A stretch of 64,000 bases of DNA, taken from positions 1 to 64,000 of the forward strand of contig NZ_JJMU01000028.1 in assembly GCF_000757725.1 (NCBI RefSeq), given 5' to 3'. The notes beneath the pieces were generated by a model that was not told where the DNA came from, did no database searches, and was given only the letters and a program-made list of their open reading frames with translations. Of the stretch, positions 17,167 to 26,074 are shown one piece after another. The translations under genes and the position numbers were made by a program. Every line of letters begins with the position of its first letter. Position 1 is the first letter of the stretch. Origin of the DNA: Sphingobacterium deserti. GTDB taxonomy: Bacteria > Bacteroidota > Bacteroidia > Sphingobacteriales > Sphingobacteriaceae.

Positions 17167-18396
17167 ATGAAACCATTATTAAGTATAGTCATCCCCACAA
17201 AAAATAGATATCGAACATTAGTTAATCTTGTGGAGCACCTTTTAGATTGGCCATCGCGCGAATTTGAGGTAGTTGTTCAAGATAATTCTGATATGATAAT
17301 GGATGCAGAATTTGAAGTATTGTTGGAAAGAAAAGATGATAGGCTTTGCTATTTCCATGTTAAAGATCCCTTGTCTGCTATCGAAAACTGCGAGTTTGCT
17401 ATCGGAAATGCAAAGGGTGAGTACACCTGTTTTTTAGGTGATGATGACGGGTTGATAAGACAAACTTTGGAAGTAGTAAAATGGATGAAAGATAATGAGG
17501 TTGATTCGTTGACTTGCAAACACGCAAATTATTTTTGGCCAGATTATCGACTTAAAGATCGTGGGGCGCAGCAGTCACTAGCTGGAACATTATCCTACAC
17601 AAATCGTAGCGGAAGTATTCAGAAATTAGATCCAATAGCAGAGTTAATAAATATCCTCCAACAAGGGGCGCTAGTAATGAGTAAGATTCCACGCGTGTAC
17701 CACGGTGTTGTTGCTAAAAGTGCTTTGGAGCAAGTAAAAGCAATAACTGGCAGTTATTTTCCTGGTCCCGTTCCAGACATGACGAGTTCTGTAGGTCTAT
17801 CTTTCGTTGTCAAAAATCATTATTATCTTGATTATCCCCTAATCGTGGCAGGAGCATCTAGAAATAGTATGGCAGGGAGGGGGGGGCTTGGAGAGGCACA
17901 TGGTCAAGTTGAAAAAGAAAAATCTATTCCCTCAGAAGCATTGGAAAGCTGGTCTAAAGAAATACCTCTTTATTGGGCTCCAAACACCATATGGCCGGAA
18001 GGCGCTATGCAATCCTTAAAGAGACTCAAAAAAGAAGAGTACATTAAATATATGGACTTTAATAAAGTGTATTACGCTTTATATCTCGATACCTTATCCT
18101 ACCAAACCCGTTTGATAGAGTTTTTGAAGCAAAATGATCCATCGTTTGATTTGAAGACGTTCCTTAGTAACACAAAACTTCATAAAGCAGGCGGGAGAAA
18201 GAATAGCGTCAAGCAATTTGTTAAAGTCAATTCTATTATTTTGCGACTGAATACATTCGTGAATGTTCAAGTCATAAGATCAAAATCTATTAAAGGCGCG
18301 TTAAAAATTTTGGAAGCAAAGACAGAACGATCTTTTTCAGAGAATCGAACACAGTTCGGGCTTATTCTAAGCAATAAATCTAAAGTAATTAAATGA
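17167..18396 (+). CDS. Glycosyltransferase family 2
   Basis: The GT-A fold enzyme begins LLSIVIPTKNRYRTLVNLVEHLLDWPSREFEVVVQDNSD and carries the metal-binding acidic motif in FLGDDDGLI near residue 97. The N-terminal 110 residues carry the clear GT2 domain. The remaining 300 are less recognisable and may include an acceptor-binding region. It sits between flippase and polymerase genes, overlapping the latter by 4 bp (ATGA). Donor sugar cannot be told from sequence. Confidence 0.82.
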   Translation: MKPLLSIVIPTKNRYRTLVNLVEHLLDWPSREFEVVVQDNSDMIMDAEFEVLLERKDDRLCYFHVKDPLSAIENCEFAIGNAKGEYTCFLGDDDGLIRQTLEVVKWMKDNEVDSLTCKHANYFWPDYRLKDRGAQQSLAGTLSYTNRSGSIQKLDPIAELINILQQGALVMSKIPRVYHGVVAKSALEQVKAITGSYFPGPVPDMTSSVGLSFVVKNHYYLDYPLIVAGASRNSMAGRGGLGEAHGQVEKEKSIPSEALESWSKEIPLYWAPNTIWPEGAMQSLKRLKKEEYIKYMDFNKVYYALYLDTLSYQTRLIEFLKQNDPSFDLKTFLSNTKLHKAGGRKNSVKQFVKVNSIILRLNTFVNVQVIRSKSIKGALKILEAKTERSFSENRTQFGLILSNKSKVIK

Positions 18397-19736
18397 TTAG
18401 CGTTCTATTTTATATTGTATACATTATCATTATGATTTCTGCTCCCGCTGTGGTTTTCGGGAAAAGAAGTTATTTAATTTTATTTGTTTTGATGATGTGT
18501 GCTCAATTTAATGTAACATCGTTTTTTAAGGCAGGTATAACTGTATCGTTTTTCGAAATAGCTTTACTGTTATCAAGCCTGCCTATACTTTTGTATTCAA
18601 AAAGCTTTTTGGGTAGCGTTCGGTTTACAGCTGCCGACAAAGTTTTTTTTGCTTTTTTGATTTTCTCTGGTTTAAGTGTTGTAATCGCAGTTATACGTAT
18701 CGGAATAGGAAATTTAGTTCCATCTTTCGAATATCTAGATACAAATCCAATTTTAAGGAGTTTTATGTCTTTAAATAAGGTTATTTTGTTTGTTCCACTC
18801 TTGATAGTATTGCGCAACTACTTGTTAACCAAATGGGATTCAGCTTTTCTTAACCAAAAATTTTTAATATATCTAGCTTATTCAGGAATTTTACCCGCAT
18901 TTGCGGTGCTCATACAGTTCCTCGGCGTTGGTTTTTTTCTGATCCATAATAACCCGTCGTTTGGCGAAGACTTCAAGATTGTCGATTACTACGTTGACCG
19001 TCCTGTTGGCTTGACTAACGAAGCTTCATTTTTCGTCTATCAATTATTCTTTTCATTTGTTGCGCTTTTTGAATGTAACTTTAGAGGATTAATTAAAAAA
19101 CGACTGTTCATCTTCATCTTCATTTTATTTGCAATAGCTGTTGTATTATCGTTATCTCGGACAGGATTAATTTTTTACATTTTTTTTATGCTTCTTTATC
19201 AATTCAGAAGCGGACTATCGTTAACAAAGACTATTGGAGTGGCTGTTGTTCTTTCTGTCGCCTTCTTTTTAGTAAGAAACCTCAATATATACGGGTTCAA
19301 TATAATTGATCGTATAATGAGTTCGTTTGATACGCAAGCAGATCTATCGACCATAGAGCGATATGGTTCCACGCAAGCGATATGGGATTTAGCGTTGGAT
19401 AAGGCGTTATTGGTTGGGGTTGGTATTTATAATTACGGTTATTATGCAACCTCGTATCTTCCTGAATATATGTCCGTCATTCAATATTCAAAAGATAAAC
19501 CCTTACCTTCATTTAATTTTGTTTTGCAGTTGGTTGCTGAATGGGGAATTCCCCTTTTTCTGTTTTTTGTTACTCGACAATTCTTCAAACTTCGTAAGTC
19601 TAACGACTATTTTGTGAAGATATTTTTTATGTTTCTTTTATTTTATGCATTAACATTTCAAGTTTTAAATTTCGCTACTCCGTTTTTAATTCTGTTATTC
19701 ACAACAAACGATGAAAAAGATACTTTACGTGCTTGA
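18393..19736 (+). CDS. wzy: Wzy-type O-antigen polymerase of locus A
   Basis: This 447-residue polytopic membrane protein has about 11 hydrophobic helices and a long periplasmic segment around residues 295-360 (RIMSSFDTQADLSTIERYGSTQAIWDLALDKALLVGVGIYNYGYY). This matches the Wzy_C/O-antigen ligase-polymerase layout, including the LSLSRTGLIFYIFFMLLY helix. Wzy proteins diverge strongly, so assignment rests on topology, the RTG segment and the neighbouring wzx. It overlaps the previous gene by 4 bp and the following one by 26 bp. Confidence 0.8.
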   Translation: MISVLFYIVYIIIMISAPAVVFGKRSYLILFVLMMCAQFNVTSFFKAGITVSFFEIALLLSSLPILLYSKSFLGSVRFTAADKVFFAFLIFSGLSVVIAVIRIGIGNLVPSFEYLDTNPILRSFMSLNKVILFVPLLIVLRNYLLTKWDSAFLNQKFLIYLAYSGILPAFAVLIQFLGVGFFLIHNNPSFGEDFKIVDYYVDRPVGLTNEASFFVYQLFFSFVALFECNFRGLIKKRLFIFIFILFAIAVVLSLSRTGLIFYIFFMLLYQFRSGLSLTKTIGVAVVLSVAFFLVRNLNIYGFNIIDRIMSSFDTQADLSTIERYGSTQAIWDLALDKALLVGVGIYNYGYYATSYLPEYMSVIQYSKDKPLPSFNFVLQLVAEWGIPLFLFFVTRQFFKLRKSNDYFVKIFFMFLLFYALTFQVLNFATPFLILLFTTNDEKDTLRA

Positions 19737-20766
19737 CCAGCCAAACCTTTACGGTAGCGAGTTGCATTTATTAAAGCTTGTAAAGCTGTTTAAGGAAGAA
19801 TACAGGGTGACTGTATGTGTGTTTGGAGATGGCCCTTTGGTAGAAAAGTTGAATGAATGGTGCGAAGTTGTCCACTTTCCATTAAAATGGTACCCTACAT
19901 CTCAAGCTTTACGATTTGCAAACTTTCTAAAAAACCAGAGATTTGATATTGTTCATGCACATCAGCCTAAGGCGTTGCTTTGGGGATCAATTTTGGGAAG
20001 GCTTTTCTCCAAAACCAGTATTGTGACCGTACACTCGTTACCAGATAACAATAGAGATTCTTACCAAAACTTTATAAAAGCATCTTTGGTTTATTATTTT
20101 CATTCAGCCGTAAAATGTGTAGCGGAATTATTTGCAAACAAGGTCATCTATCTATCGAAATTTTCCCTTGATAAAGCTTTGTTCCCTTCTAAAAGCCTTA
20201 TTATACCCAATTGGATAAATCCGAAAGGAGATCTAATAAACAAAGTCTTCAACCCTTCCGTTATTAGAATGATAAGTGTGGGCTCGGTAACTTTCCACAA
20301 AGGATACGACCGGCTTATCGATGCTTTGGCATTGGTTAATCATACGAATTGGACGCTTGATGTTTATGGGGGCATTGACCAGACTTTTAAAGAAGAATTA
20401 GATGCGAAAATCCAAAAGCACGGATTGGAGCAGCGCATAAAGTTTTGCGGTTATGCAGATAAAATAGAATTGGTAATGAATGACTATGATTTCTTTGCTC
20501 TTTTTTCGAGGGGAGAAACTTTCGGATTAGTATACATTGAAGCGATGTTGCATGGTTTGCCAGTAATAGCTTGGAAAATACCTGTATTAGAAGATATTAT
20601 TCCTGACGGAAATTTTATCATTGAGGATTATAGTTCAATCTCCGAAATTTTCAATCAAATTACGGATGGACAATATTCTGCTATATCACTAGCAAACCAA
20701 CAACATGTTAGAAAGCGATTTAGTCAGATGAATATTAAAACGATTTATCAAGAATTATATGGTTAA
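19711..20766 (+). CDS. Glycosyltransferase family 4
   Basis: The 351-residue GT-B enzyme has the N-terminal NLYGSELHLLKLVKLF donor-side loop and HAHQPKALLWG, the hinge motif GSVTFHKGYDRLIDAL, and the EX7E-type retaining motif in RGETFGLVYIEAMLHGLPVI near residue 270. Length and order are standard for GT4. The start overlaps the polymerase gene by 26 bp, and the stop is overlapped by the next gene, indicating a tightly coupled operon. Specific sugar unknown. Confidence 0.87.
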   Translation: MKKILYVLDQPNLYGSELHLLKLVKLFKEEYRVTVCVFGDGPLVEKLNEWCEVVHFPLKWYPTSQALRFANFLKNQRFDIVHAHQPKALLWGSILGRLFSKTSIVTVHSLPDNNRDSYQNFIKASLVYYFHSAVKCVAELFANKVIYLSKFSLDKALFPSKSLIIPNWINPKGDLINKVFNPSVIRMISVGSVTFHKGYDRLIDALALVNHTNWTLDVYGGIDQTFKEELDAKIQKHGLEQRIKFCGYADKIELVMNDYDFFALFSRGETFGLVYIEAMLHGLPVIAWKIPVLEDIIPDGNFIIEDYSSISEIFNQITDGQYSAISLANQQHVRKRFSQMNIKTIYQELYG

Positions 20767-21640
20767 GTTTTACTTTTTTGTACTCTTTGAATACTTGGGC
20801 AGCTTTTTTAAAGGAGTCCGTTATAATAGTTCGCGCAACATTACAAAGAGAAAATATCGTTTAGATTCGAATTTAAGCTCCACTATAGTGTATCATGTTC
20901 ACGAGTGGTGTGGATATCCATTCGAAAGAAAGAAGACAATCAAATACGTTAATAAGACATTTGATTGTGGACTTCGCTATTCATTGGAAAAAATTAAGGC
21001 TTACAGTGGACAGTACAGTATCAGGAAAATATTGACCTTATCCGACTATAATGAGCCGTATGTCGCTAACTTATCAAGAGAGGAGTATTTCGATGATAAC
21101 ACAGAAATATACAAAGTGGAAAACAGCAGTATGGATTTTTCAGGATATTCTTTTTTAACGAAGAAATTAATTTCTGAGACGAAAAACCAGCTGGTGTTTT
21201 TTACCAATTCATCAGTAAATGCGATTCCAGCAGATTTTTTAGATAGCTATGTAGATACATTTATCGCAAACAAAAATTTGGGTTTGTTGGGAATCTCTTA
21301 TTCCTCTAAAATCTATCAATCACTAGTAAAGAACAACTATTCTCCGCATATTCAATCGTTCTTTTTTCTTACTTCTATAGAGGTGTTAAAAGAAATTTTG
21401 GATGCGAACAAAGGGTTTTTCCCGGGCGAAACGGAACGGTACAAGCTATCAATTATCCGCTTTGGAGAAATCGAGCTTTCCAATATCGTTCGTAAGCTGG
21501 GGTATGATTTAGGTGTTGTTACCGAAGACGGCAAACTGTTAGTATTACCCGATAGTTACTATCCAAAAATTTTAGTTGACGGGGATTATCGCCTTTTCGC
21601 TAAAGATCCAAATCGAATAAATATTATCAAAAATGAATAG
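20759..21640 (+). CDS. Unidentified polysaccharide-locus protein, possible glycosyltransferase
   Basis: I do not recognise this 293-residue protein with certainty. It has no signal peptide after the hydrophobic start (VKFYFFVLFEYLGSFF), no clear transmembrane helix later, and a mixed alpha/beta composition with many Tyr and Lys. Segments such as NQLVFFTNSSVNAIPADFLDSYVDTF and GFFPGETERYKLSIIRFGEIELSNIVRKLGYDLGVV resemble the donor and acceptor regions of Bacteroidota GT-A-like proteins. It overlaps the GT4 gene by 8 bp and the next gene by 8 bp, so it is translated as part of the assembly operon. A transferase or modifying enzyme is the best guess. Confidence 0.55.
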   Translation: MVKFYFFVLFEYLGSFFKGVRYNSSRNITKRKYRLDSNLSSTIVYHVHEWCGYPFERKKTIKYVNKTFDCGLRYSLEKIKAYSGQYSIRKILTLSDYNEPYVANLSREEYFDDNTEIYKVENSSMDFSGYSFLTKKLISETKNQLVFFTNSSVNAIPADFLDSYVDTFIANKNLGLLGISYSSKIYQSLVKNNYSPHIQSFFFLTSIEVLKEILDANKGFFPGETERYKLSIIRFGEIELSNIVRKLGYDLGVVTEDGKLLVLPDSYYPKILVDGDYRLFAKDPNRINIIKNE

Positions 21641-22721
21641 CATGCTTTTATTATCAATGTTAGCGTTATTTGCTTCATGCAAGTCACCCACGCACCCTAC
21701 TGCTGAAGAAAAAGTGAATGGTAATCATGTTGAAGCTGCATTACCATCAAAAACCTTTATAAATGTTAATGATTACGGAATACTCGGTAATGGGACAGAC
21801 GTATCGGATAAATTACAAAAACTATTAGACGAATCTACCGGTAAGACGATCTTCTTTCCTCTAGGTAACTACGTTATTTCGAAGAGTATATATCTTGTGG
21901 ACGGGATAGAGTTACTAGGAGAGGGAGACGTAGGTTCTGTTGGCGGCTCCGTAATACAGCCTGTTAAAAAATCTTCTTTACAGTCTGTTTTTATCGTGCG
22001 TGGGAACACATTGAATGACGTTATTTTTAGAAACATTAGAACTTTAGGTGCCAAGAATGCACTTATGGTCAATATTGCTGGCGGAGGGCATGTGACAAAA
22101 GTAAAGTGGTACAACTGTGTTTTTCAAGAACATGAGATTGCAATTAACGTATATGGCGGTACTACTTCAGGCATGTATGCAAATATGTTTAGAGATTGCT
22201 ATTTTAAATCGTGTAATACAGGTATCTTTTCAGAAGGAGTATATAATATCAATATTGTTCAAGGCTGTGGATTTGAAAATATGCGTGGTTCTTTTATCAA
22301 GATCGGTGAGAAAGCCGCGTCAGCTTTGGGTAACTCGTTCACTGAAAATAGATGCGAATCGGTGTCGAATCCAAATCATATCGGTTTGATCTTGAATAAA
22401 AGCACATATGGCTTTTATATAGAGCGAAACTATTTTGAAAATACGTTCAAGACGATTCTGCAAACCAATGGTGCGCGGAATGTATCACTCAATAATAACG
22501 TATTTGCTGCCAACATTGAGGGTCTACATGCCATCTCTGTAAACGGAGGAAATGCCTCCGTAAGAAATAATACGAGTCTTGTTAAACTAATTTTAGATAT
22601 CGATAGAGGAGGGTATTGCTCAGAAGTGGTTGCCAATACGCTGTTTGACTTTTCAGCCAACGTAGTAACTAAAGATCTGGGAAAGGTTAATAATGAACTG
22701 AATAGAAAATTCGATAAGTAG
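21633..22721 (+). CDS. Right-handed beta-helix (pectate-lyase-3 type) lipoprotein
   Basis: The protein starts with a lipoprotein signal peptide (MNSMLLLSMLALFASC, lipobox Cys16). Residues about 40-90 (FINVNDYGILGNGTDVSDKLQKLLD) match the pectate lyase superfamily 3 entry motif, and the rest shows repeated beta-helix coils rich in Asn and Gly (NRCESV, RNYFENTF, LNNNVFAANIEG). Such proteins cleave or bind acidic polysaccharides. Here it is embedded between glycosyltransferase genes, overlapping the upstream gene by 8 bp and leaving 5 bp to the next, so it probably acts on the polymer of this locus in the periplasm or at the outer membrane. Catalytic residues cannot be assigned by eye. Confidence 0.75.
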   Translation: MNSMLLLSMLALFASCKSPTHPTAEEKVNGNHVEAALPSKTFINVNDYGILGNGTDVSDKLQKLLDESTGKTIFFPLGNYVISKSIYLVDGIELLGEGDVGSVGGSVIQPVKKSSLQSVFIVRGNTLNDVIFRNIRTLGAKNALMVNIAGGGHVTKVKWYNCVFQEHEIAINVYGGTTSGMYANMFRDCYFKSCNTGIFSEGVYNINIVQGCGFENMRGSFIKIGEKAASALGNSFTENRCESVSNPNHIGLILNKSTYGFYIERNYFENTFKTILQTNGARNVSLNNNVFAANIEGLHAISVNGGNASVRNNTSLVKLILDIDRGGYCSEVVANTLFDFSANVVTKDLGKVNNELNRKFDK

Positions 22722-22726
22722 TAAAC

Positions 22727-23533
22727 ATGATTACAGGTTCTATTGTACTTTATAATAATGATGCTGAGGTATTATCGCAAGCGATCGTAAGTTTTGTAGA
22801 TTCCCCATTGACAACCCGACTTTATTTGATTGACAATTCGCCAACAGATAAATTGAAATATCTTACTTTAAATCCGAAGATAGTTTATATACACAACCCG
22901 TCTAATCCAGGGTTCGGCGCTGCACATAATATAGCTTTACGGATGAGTATAGATTGCGGTGCTAAGTTCCATTTCGTCATAAACCCTGATGTCGCATTCA
23001 AAAGCGAAATTATTGAACAGATGGTCGAATTTGTGCGAGATAGACAGAATATAGGAATGTTGATGCCTCAGATACTGAATGAGGATGAATCGGCTCAGTA
23101 TTTACCGAAACTACTACCCTCTCCCTTCTCTATTTTTAAAAGGATACTTCATAAGAAATATGGATTTTTTGATTTGTTTGTTGAAAAATACGAGCTCCGT
23201 TCAGTGGAGACAATAGTGGCGAACGTCCCCATATTGTCCGGTTGTTTTACACTGTTTAATGTAGATGCATTAAAGGATGTCGGGCTCTATGACGATGCTT
23301 TCTTCATGTATTTTGAAGATTGGGATATTTCTCGGAGAATGCATTTGAAATACCAGACTATATATTATCCAAAAGTTAGTGTTTACCACGGGTACGAATC
23401 TGGAGCAAATAAAAACAAACGACTTTTTAAAATTTTTGTTAAATCTTGTATTCACTATTTCAACAAATGGGGCTGGTTCCTGGATAATGATCGTGCTAAA
23501 ATAAATCAAAAAACCTTAAATCAATTTAAATGA
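22727..23533 (+). CDS. Glycosyltransferase family 2, rhamnosyltransferase-like (WbbL type)
   Basis: The 268-residue GT2 enzyme has ITGSIVLYNNDAEVLSQAI, then HNPSNPGFGAAHNIAL and HFVINPDVAF, where the Asp in NPD occupies the DxD position. FFMYFEDWDISRR follows as the acceptor-side acidic motif. This arrangement (NxGFGxxxN, NPD, EDxDxxxR) is typical of WbbL/RfbF-like rhamnosyltransferases using dTDP-L-rhamnose, which fits the rfb genes upstream. It overlaps the following reductase gene by 4 bp. Rhamnose as donor is inferred. Confidence 0.82.
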   Translation: MITGSIVLYNNDAEVLSQAIVSFVDSPLTTRLYLIDNSPTDKLKYLTLNPKIVYIHNPSNPGFGAAHNIALRMSIDCGAKFHFVINPDVAFKSEIIEQMVEFVRDRQNIGMLMPQILNEDESAQYLPKLLPSPFSIFKRILHKKYGFFDLFVEKYELRSVETIVANVPILSGCFTLFNVDALKDVGLYDDAFFMYFEDWDISRRMHLKYQTIYYPKVSVYHGYESGANKNKRLFKIFVKSCIHYFNKWGWFLDNDRAKINQKTLNQFK

Positions 23534-24441
23534 TGTCTGTTATAATTACAGGAGGTTCGGGCTTCGTCGGTAAGAATCTCTGGCAGTATCTTTTGTCACT
23601 CGAAATCAGTGTTTTGCCTGTTTCTCTCCGGGGGGATGATTGGAAAAGCAAGATTAATTTCGATGCAGATGCCATTATACATTTAGCTGGGAAGGCTCAT
23701 GACACAAGTAATACTTCTGATGCTTCTAGTTATTTTAAAGTCAATCGTGATTTGACAATTTTGTTATTCAATCACTTCCTAACATCGCCTATTCGAGATT
23801 TCTTTTTCTTCTCGTCTGTTAAAGCCGCGGCGGATACAGTGGATGATGTTCTGGAAGAGGGAATGCCATGCAATCCACAAACCCCATATGGAAGATCGAA
23901 ATTTGAAGCAGAAGAATATCTGCTTAAACAAAAACTCCCAGCGGGAAAACGGTTATTTATTGTGAGGCCTTGTATGATACATGGTCCGGGGAACAAAGGA
24001 AATTTAAATCTTCTTTATAAGATTGTTCAAAAAGGAATTCCTTGGCCACTTGGAGCCTTTCATAATCATCGGTCGTTCTTAAGTATTGATAATCTTTCTT
24101 TCTTGATATCATCTATTTTAGATAATAAGGAGGTCGAATCAGGAATTTACAATTTTGCTGATGACGAACCAATATCAACGAATGAGCTAGTTTCGCTTAT
24201 TTCTGAAACATTGGGGAAACAATCTAAGATCATACATCTTCCAATCCGTTTTGTCCAAATGTTAGCCAAAATCGGTAATATCCTGCCATTTCCGATTGAC
24301 TCCGAGAGGTTAAAAAAGCTGACTGAATCCTATGTTGTATCCAATGAAAAAATTAAGCAGGCATTGGCTATTGATAAACTACCTATTTCGACACGAAATG
24401 GTTTATTAACTACGCTGCAGTCTTTCAAGCAAAATATATAA
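23530..24441 (+). CDS. NAD-dependent epimerase/dehydratase, WbpV/WreQ-like 4-reductase
   Basis: The 303-residue extended SDR has GGSGFVGKNLWQYL for cofactor binding, IIHLAGKAHD, a Ser-Ser-Val segment and YGRSKFEAE (YxxxK). The HLAGKAHD motif and placement directly before a WecA/WbpL-like transferase match WbpV/WreQ-type proteins, which reduce a 4-keto 6-deoxy-HexNAc (free or lipid-linked) to D-FucNAc or D-QuiNAc at the start of O-antigen synthesis. No D-configured 4,6-dehydratase (WbpM-like) is seen in this window, so it would have to be supplied from elsewhere. Start is ATG 23530 (or 23533); it overlaps the upstream gene by 4 bp. Confidence 0.75.
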   Translation: MMSVIITGGSGFVGKNLWQYLLSLEISVLPVSLRGDDWKSKINFDADAIIHLAGKAHDTSNTSDASSYFKVNRDLTILLFNHFLTSPIRDFFFFSSVKAAADTVDDVLEEGMPCNPQTPYGRSKFEAEEYLLKQKLPAGKRLFIVRPCMIHGPGNKGNLNLLYKIVQKGIPWPLGAFHNHRSFLSIDNLSFLISSILDNKEVESGIYNFADDEPISTNELVSLISETLGKQSKIIHLPIRFVQMLAKIGNILPFPIDSERLKKLTESYVVSNEKIKQALAIDKLPISTRNGLLTTLQSFKQNI

Positions 24442-24447
24442 TAGAGT

Positions 24448-25407
24448 ATGTCATATTTTTACGCATTTGTGTTATTAGTGCTTATTGAGCTATTTTACTT
24501 CCAGCTAGCAGATCGGTTCAATATTATAGATAAACCAAATCTGCGAAGTTCGCATAGCTCAATTACCCTGCGTGGCGGCGGTGTTATATTTTATTTCGCG
24601 GCTGTCATCCACTTCGTAATGTCTGGGTTTTCTTATCCTTGGTTCTTTTTGGGATTGACGATAATGACAGTCATATCCTTTTTAGACGATGTCTTCACCT
24701 TATCCAACAAGTTACGTCTGCTCGTTCATTTTTCTGCTGTCCTCCTAATGGCCTTCGAATTAAACGTTTTTGACATGCCATGGTATATTTTGCTCATCAC
24801 TTTTGTTGTTGTTGTCGGCGTTATCAATGCCTATAATTTTATGGATGGCATTAATGGTATAACAGCATGTTACAGTTTGGCTGTTGGAGGATTGCTACTA
24901 TTAGCAAATCGTAGCATCCATTTTATTGATCAAGATCTCCTCATCTATACAATGATAGGGTTACTGGTTTTTACTTTTTTTAATTTTCGGACTAAGGCCA
25001 AATGTTTTGCTGGGGACGTGGGCTCTGTAGCTATCGCTTACATTCTCTTATTTGCGCTCGGAGCACTCATATTAACCACGGGAAAGATTATTTATATACT
25101 CTTCCTCTCCGTTTACGGTATCGATGCAGTGTGGACTATCGCCCGTCGAATCTACTTGCGGGAAAATATATTTGAGGCTCATCGGTCTCACTTCTATCAG
25201 TATCTTGGAAACGAAGCGGGTGTAAATAAACTTTTAATTTCGTTTCTGTACGGATTGGCGCAATTTGGCGTAGGACTATTGGTCTTAACAATTGCAGAAC
25301 ACAATATGATAACGCAACTCGTGTTTTCATTTAGCTTGTTAATTGCAATGAGTACGCTATATCTGTTTGGAAAAGCGTATCTTATTAGAAAATACGTTAA
25401 AGTTTAA
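24448..25407 (+). CDS. WecA/WbpL-family polyprenyl-phosphate HexNAc-1-phosphate transferase
   Basis: This 319-residue polytopic membrane enzyme transfers a HexNAc-1-phosphate from a UDP-sugar to undecaprenyl phosphate, starting the locus A repeat unit. Motifs are FLDDVFTLSNKLRLLVHF (Asp-Asp pair), NAYNFMDGINGI (the WecA NxxxFMDGxxG signature), FFNFRTKAKCFAGDVGSVAIAY and EAHRSHFYQYL (His motif). About ten helices are evident. It is shorter than WecA and near WbpL size. Its pairing with the upstream reductase gene, 6 bp away, is characteristic of the WbpV-WbpL couple. Confidence 0.88.
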   Translation: MSYFYAFVLLVLIELFYFQLADRFNIIDKPNLRSSHSSITLRGGGVIFYFAAVIHFVMSGFSYPWFFLGLTIMTVISFLDDVFTLSNKLRLLVHFSAVLLMAFELNVFDMPWYILLITFVVVVGVINAYNFMDGINGITACYSLAVGGLLLLANRSIHFIDQDLLIYTMIGLLVFTFFNFRTKAKCFAGDVGSVAIAYILLFALGALILTTGKIIYILFLSVYGIDAVWTIARRIYLRENIFEAHRSHFYQYLGNEAGVNKLLISFLYGLAQFGVGLLVLTIAEHNMITQLVFSFSLLIAMSTLYLFGKAYLIRKYVKV

Positions 25408-25515
25408 AATAAACCAAATTTTAAGCTTCTACTATTTGAATGAGTGGAGAGGTTTTTGCTTATTCAACTGTACGTCGTATTAAGGGAATTAAGTGGATAA
25501 CAACAATAAAAAAAC

Positions 25516-25947
25516 ATGATAACGATACAAGGTGGAATCGCTCAGGACGACCGTGGTGATATACGATTTGTCAACGAATTCGATATGAGCGAGGTGAAAC
25601 GTTTTTACATTATAAAGAATGCAGATACTGATCTAATTCGCGGATGGCGGGCTCATCGTATTGAACAAAGGTGGTTCTACGTTTTATCCGGATCTTTCGC
25701 TCTGGATCTAGTACAGATTGACGATTGGCATACACCATCGAGAAACCTTTCGGTAGAAAGAAAAGTTCTTAAAGCAAGAAGTATGCAAATTCTCCACATT
25801 CCCGCTGGTTACGGTACGGCCTTCCAGGCGATGGAAGCTGATAGTGAGTTGCTCGTTTTTGCAGACCATGGTATAGAACATGCGGCAAAAGATGATTTTA
25901 CTTGGCCAGAGCCATATTTCGAAAATAGAATACAGAATGTTCCTTGA
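25516..25947 (+). CDS. WxcM/FdtA-like cupin, possible sugar-nucleotide isomerase
   Basis: The 143-residue single-domain cupin has GWRAHRIEQRWFYVLSGSFALDL and ILHIPAGYGTAFQAMEADSELLVFAD, the layout of FdtA/WxcM-like or RmlC-related sugar-binding cupins. FdtA enzymes isomerise dTDP-4-keto-6-deoxyglucose to the 3-keto form; other relatives bind sugars without known activity. No FdtB aminotransferase is nearby, so a full dTDP-3-amino-sugar pathway is not supported and the reaction remains open. It stands between the initiating transferase and wza with about 100 bp on both sides. Confidence 0.68.
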   Translation: MITIQGGIAQDDRGDIRFVNEFDMSEVKRFYIIKNADTDLIRGWRAHRIEQRWFYVLSGSFALDLVQIDDWHTPSRNLSVERKVLKARSMQILHIPAGYGTAFQAMEADSELLVFADHGIEHAAKDDFTWPEPYFENRIQNVP

Positions 25948-26012
25948 GCGTAAGGTTAATAGCGTTTTGCGGTACTATCATATTAAAAGTGCCCGAATTT
26001 CGAAAAAAAACC

Positions 26013-26020
26013 TATTTTTG
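26013..26020 (+). promoter_or_regulatory. Probable -7 element upstream of locus A wza
   Basis: TATTTTTG matches TAnnTTTG and lies 54 bp before the wza ATG at 26075. No clear -33 TTG is found at 19-20 bp, so an internal promoter for the export genes is only moderately supported. Confidence 0.45.
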
Positions 26021-26074
26021 CAATAGAATAAAGATTTGGAAAAATAAATATTGATATATACCCATATTTTGTTA

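Noticed and set aside
25516..25947. Second RfbC epimerase
   Set aside because: Too short, and it lacks the RfbC His/Tyr motifs; it fits WxcM/FdtA-like cupins better.
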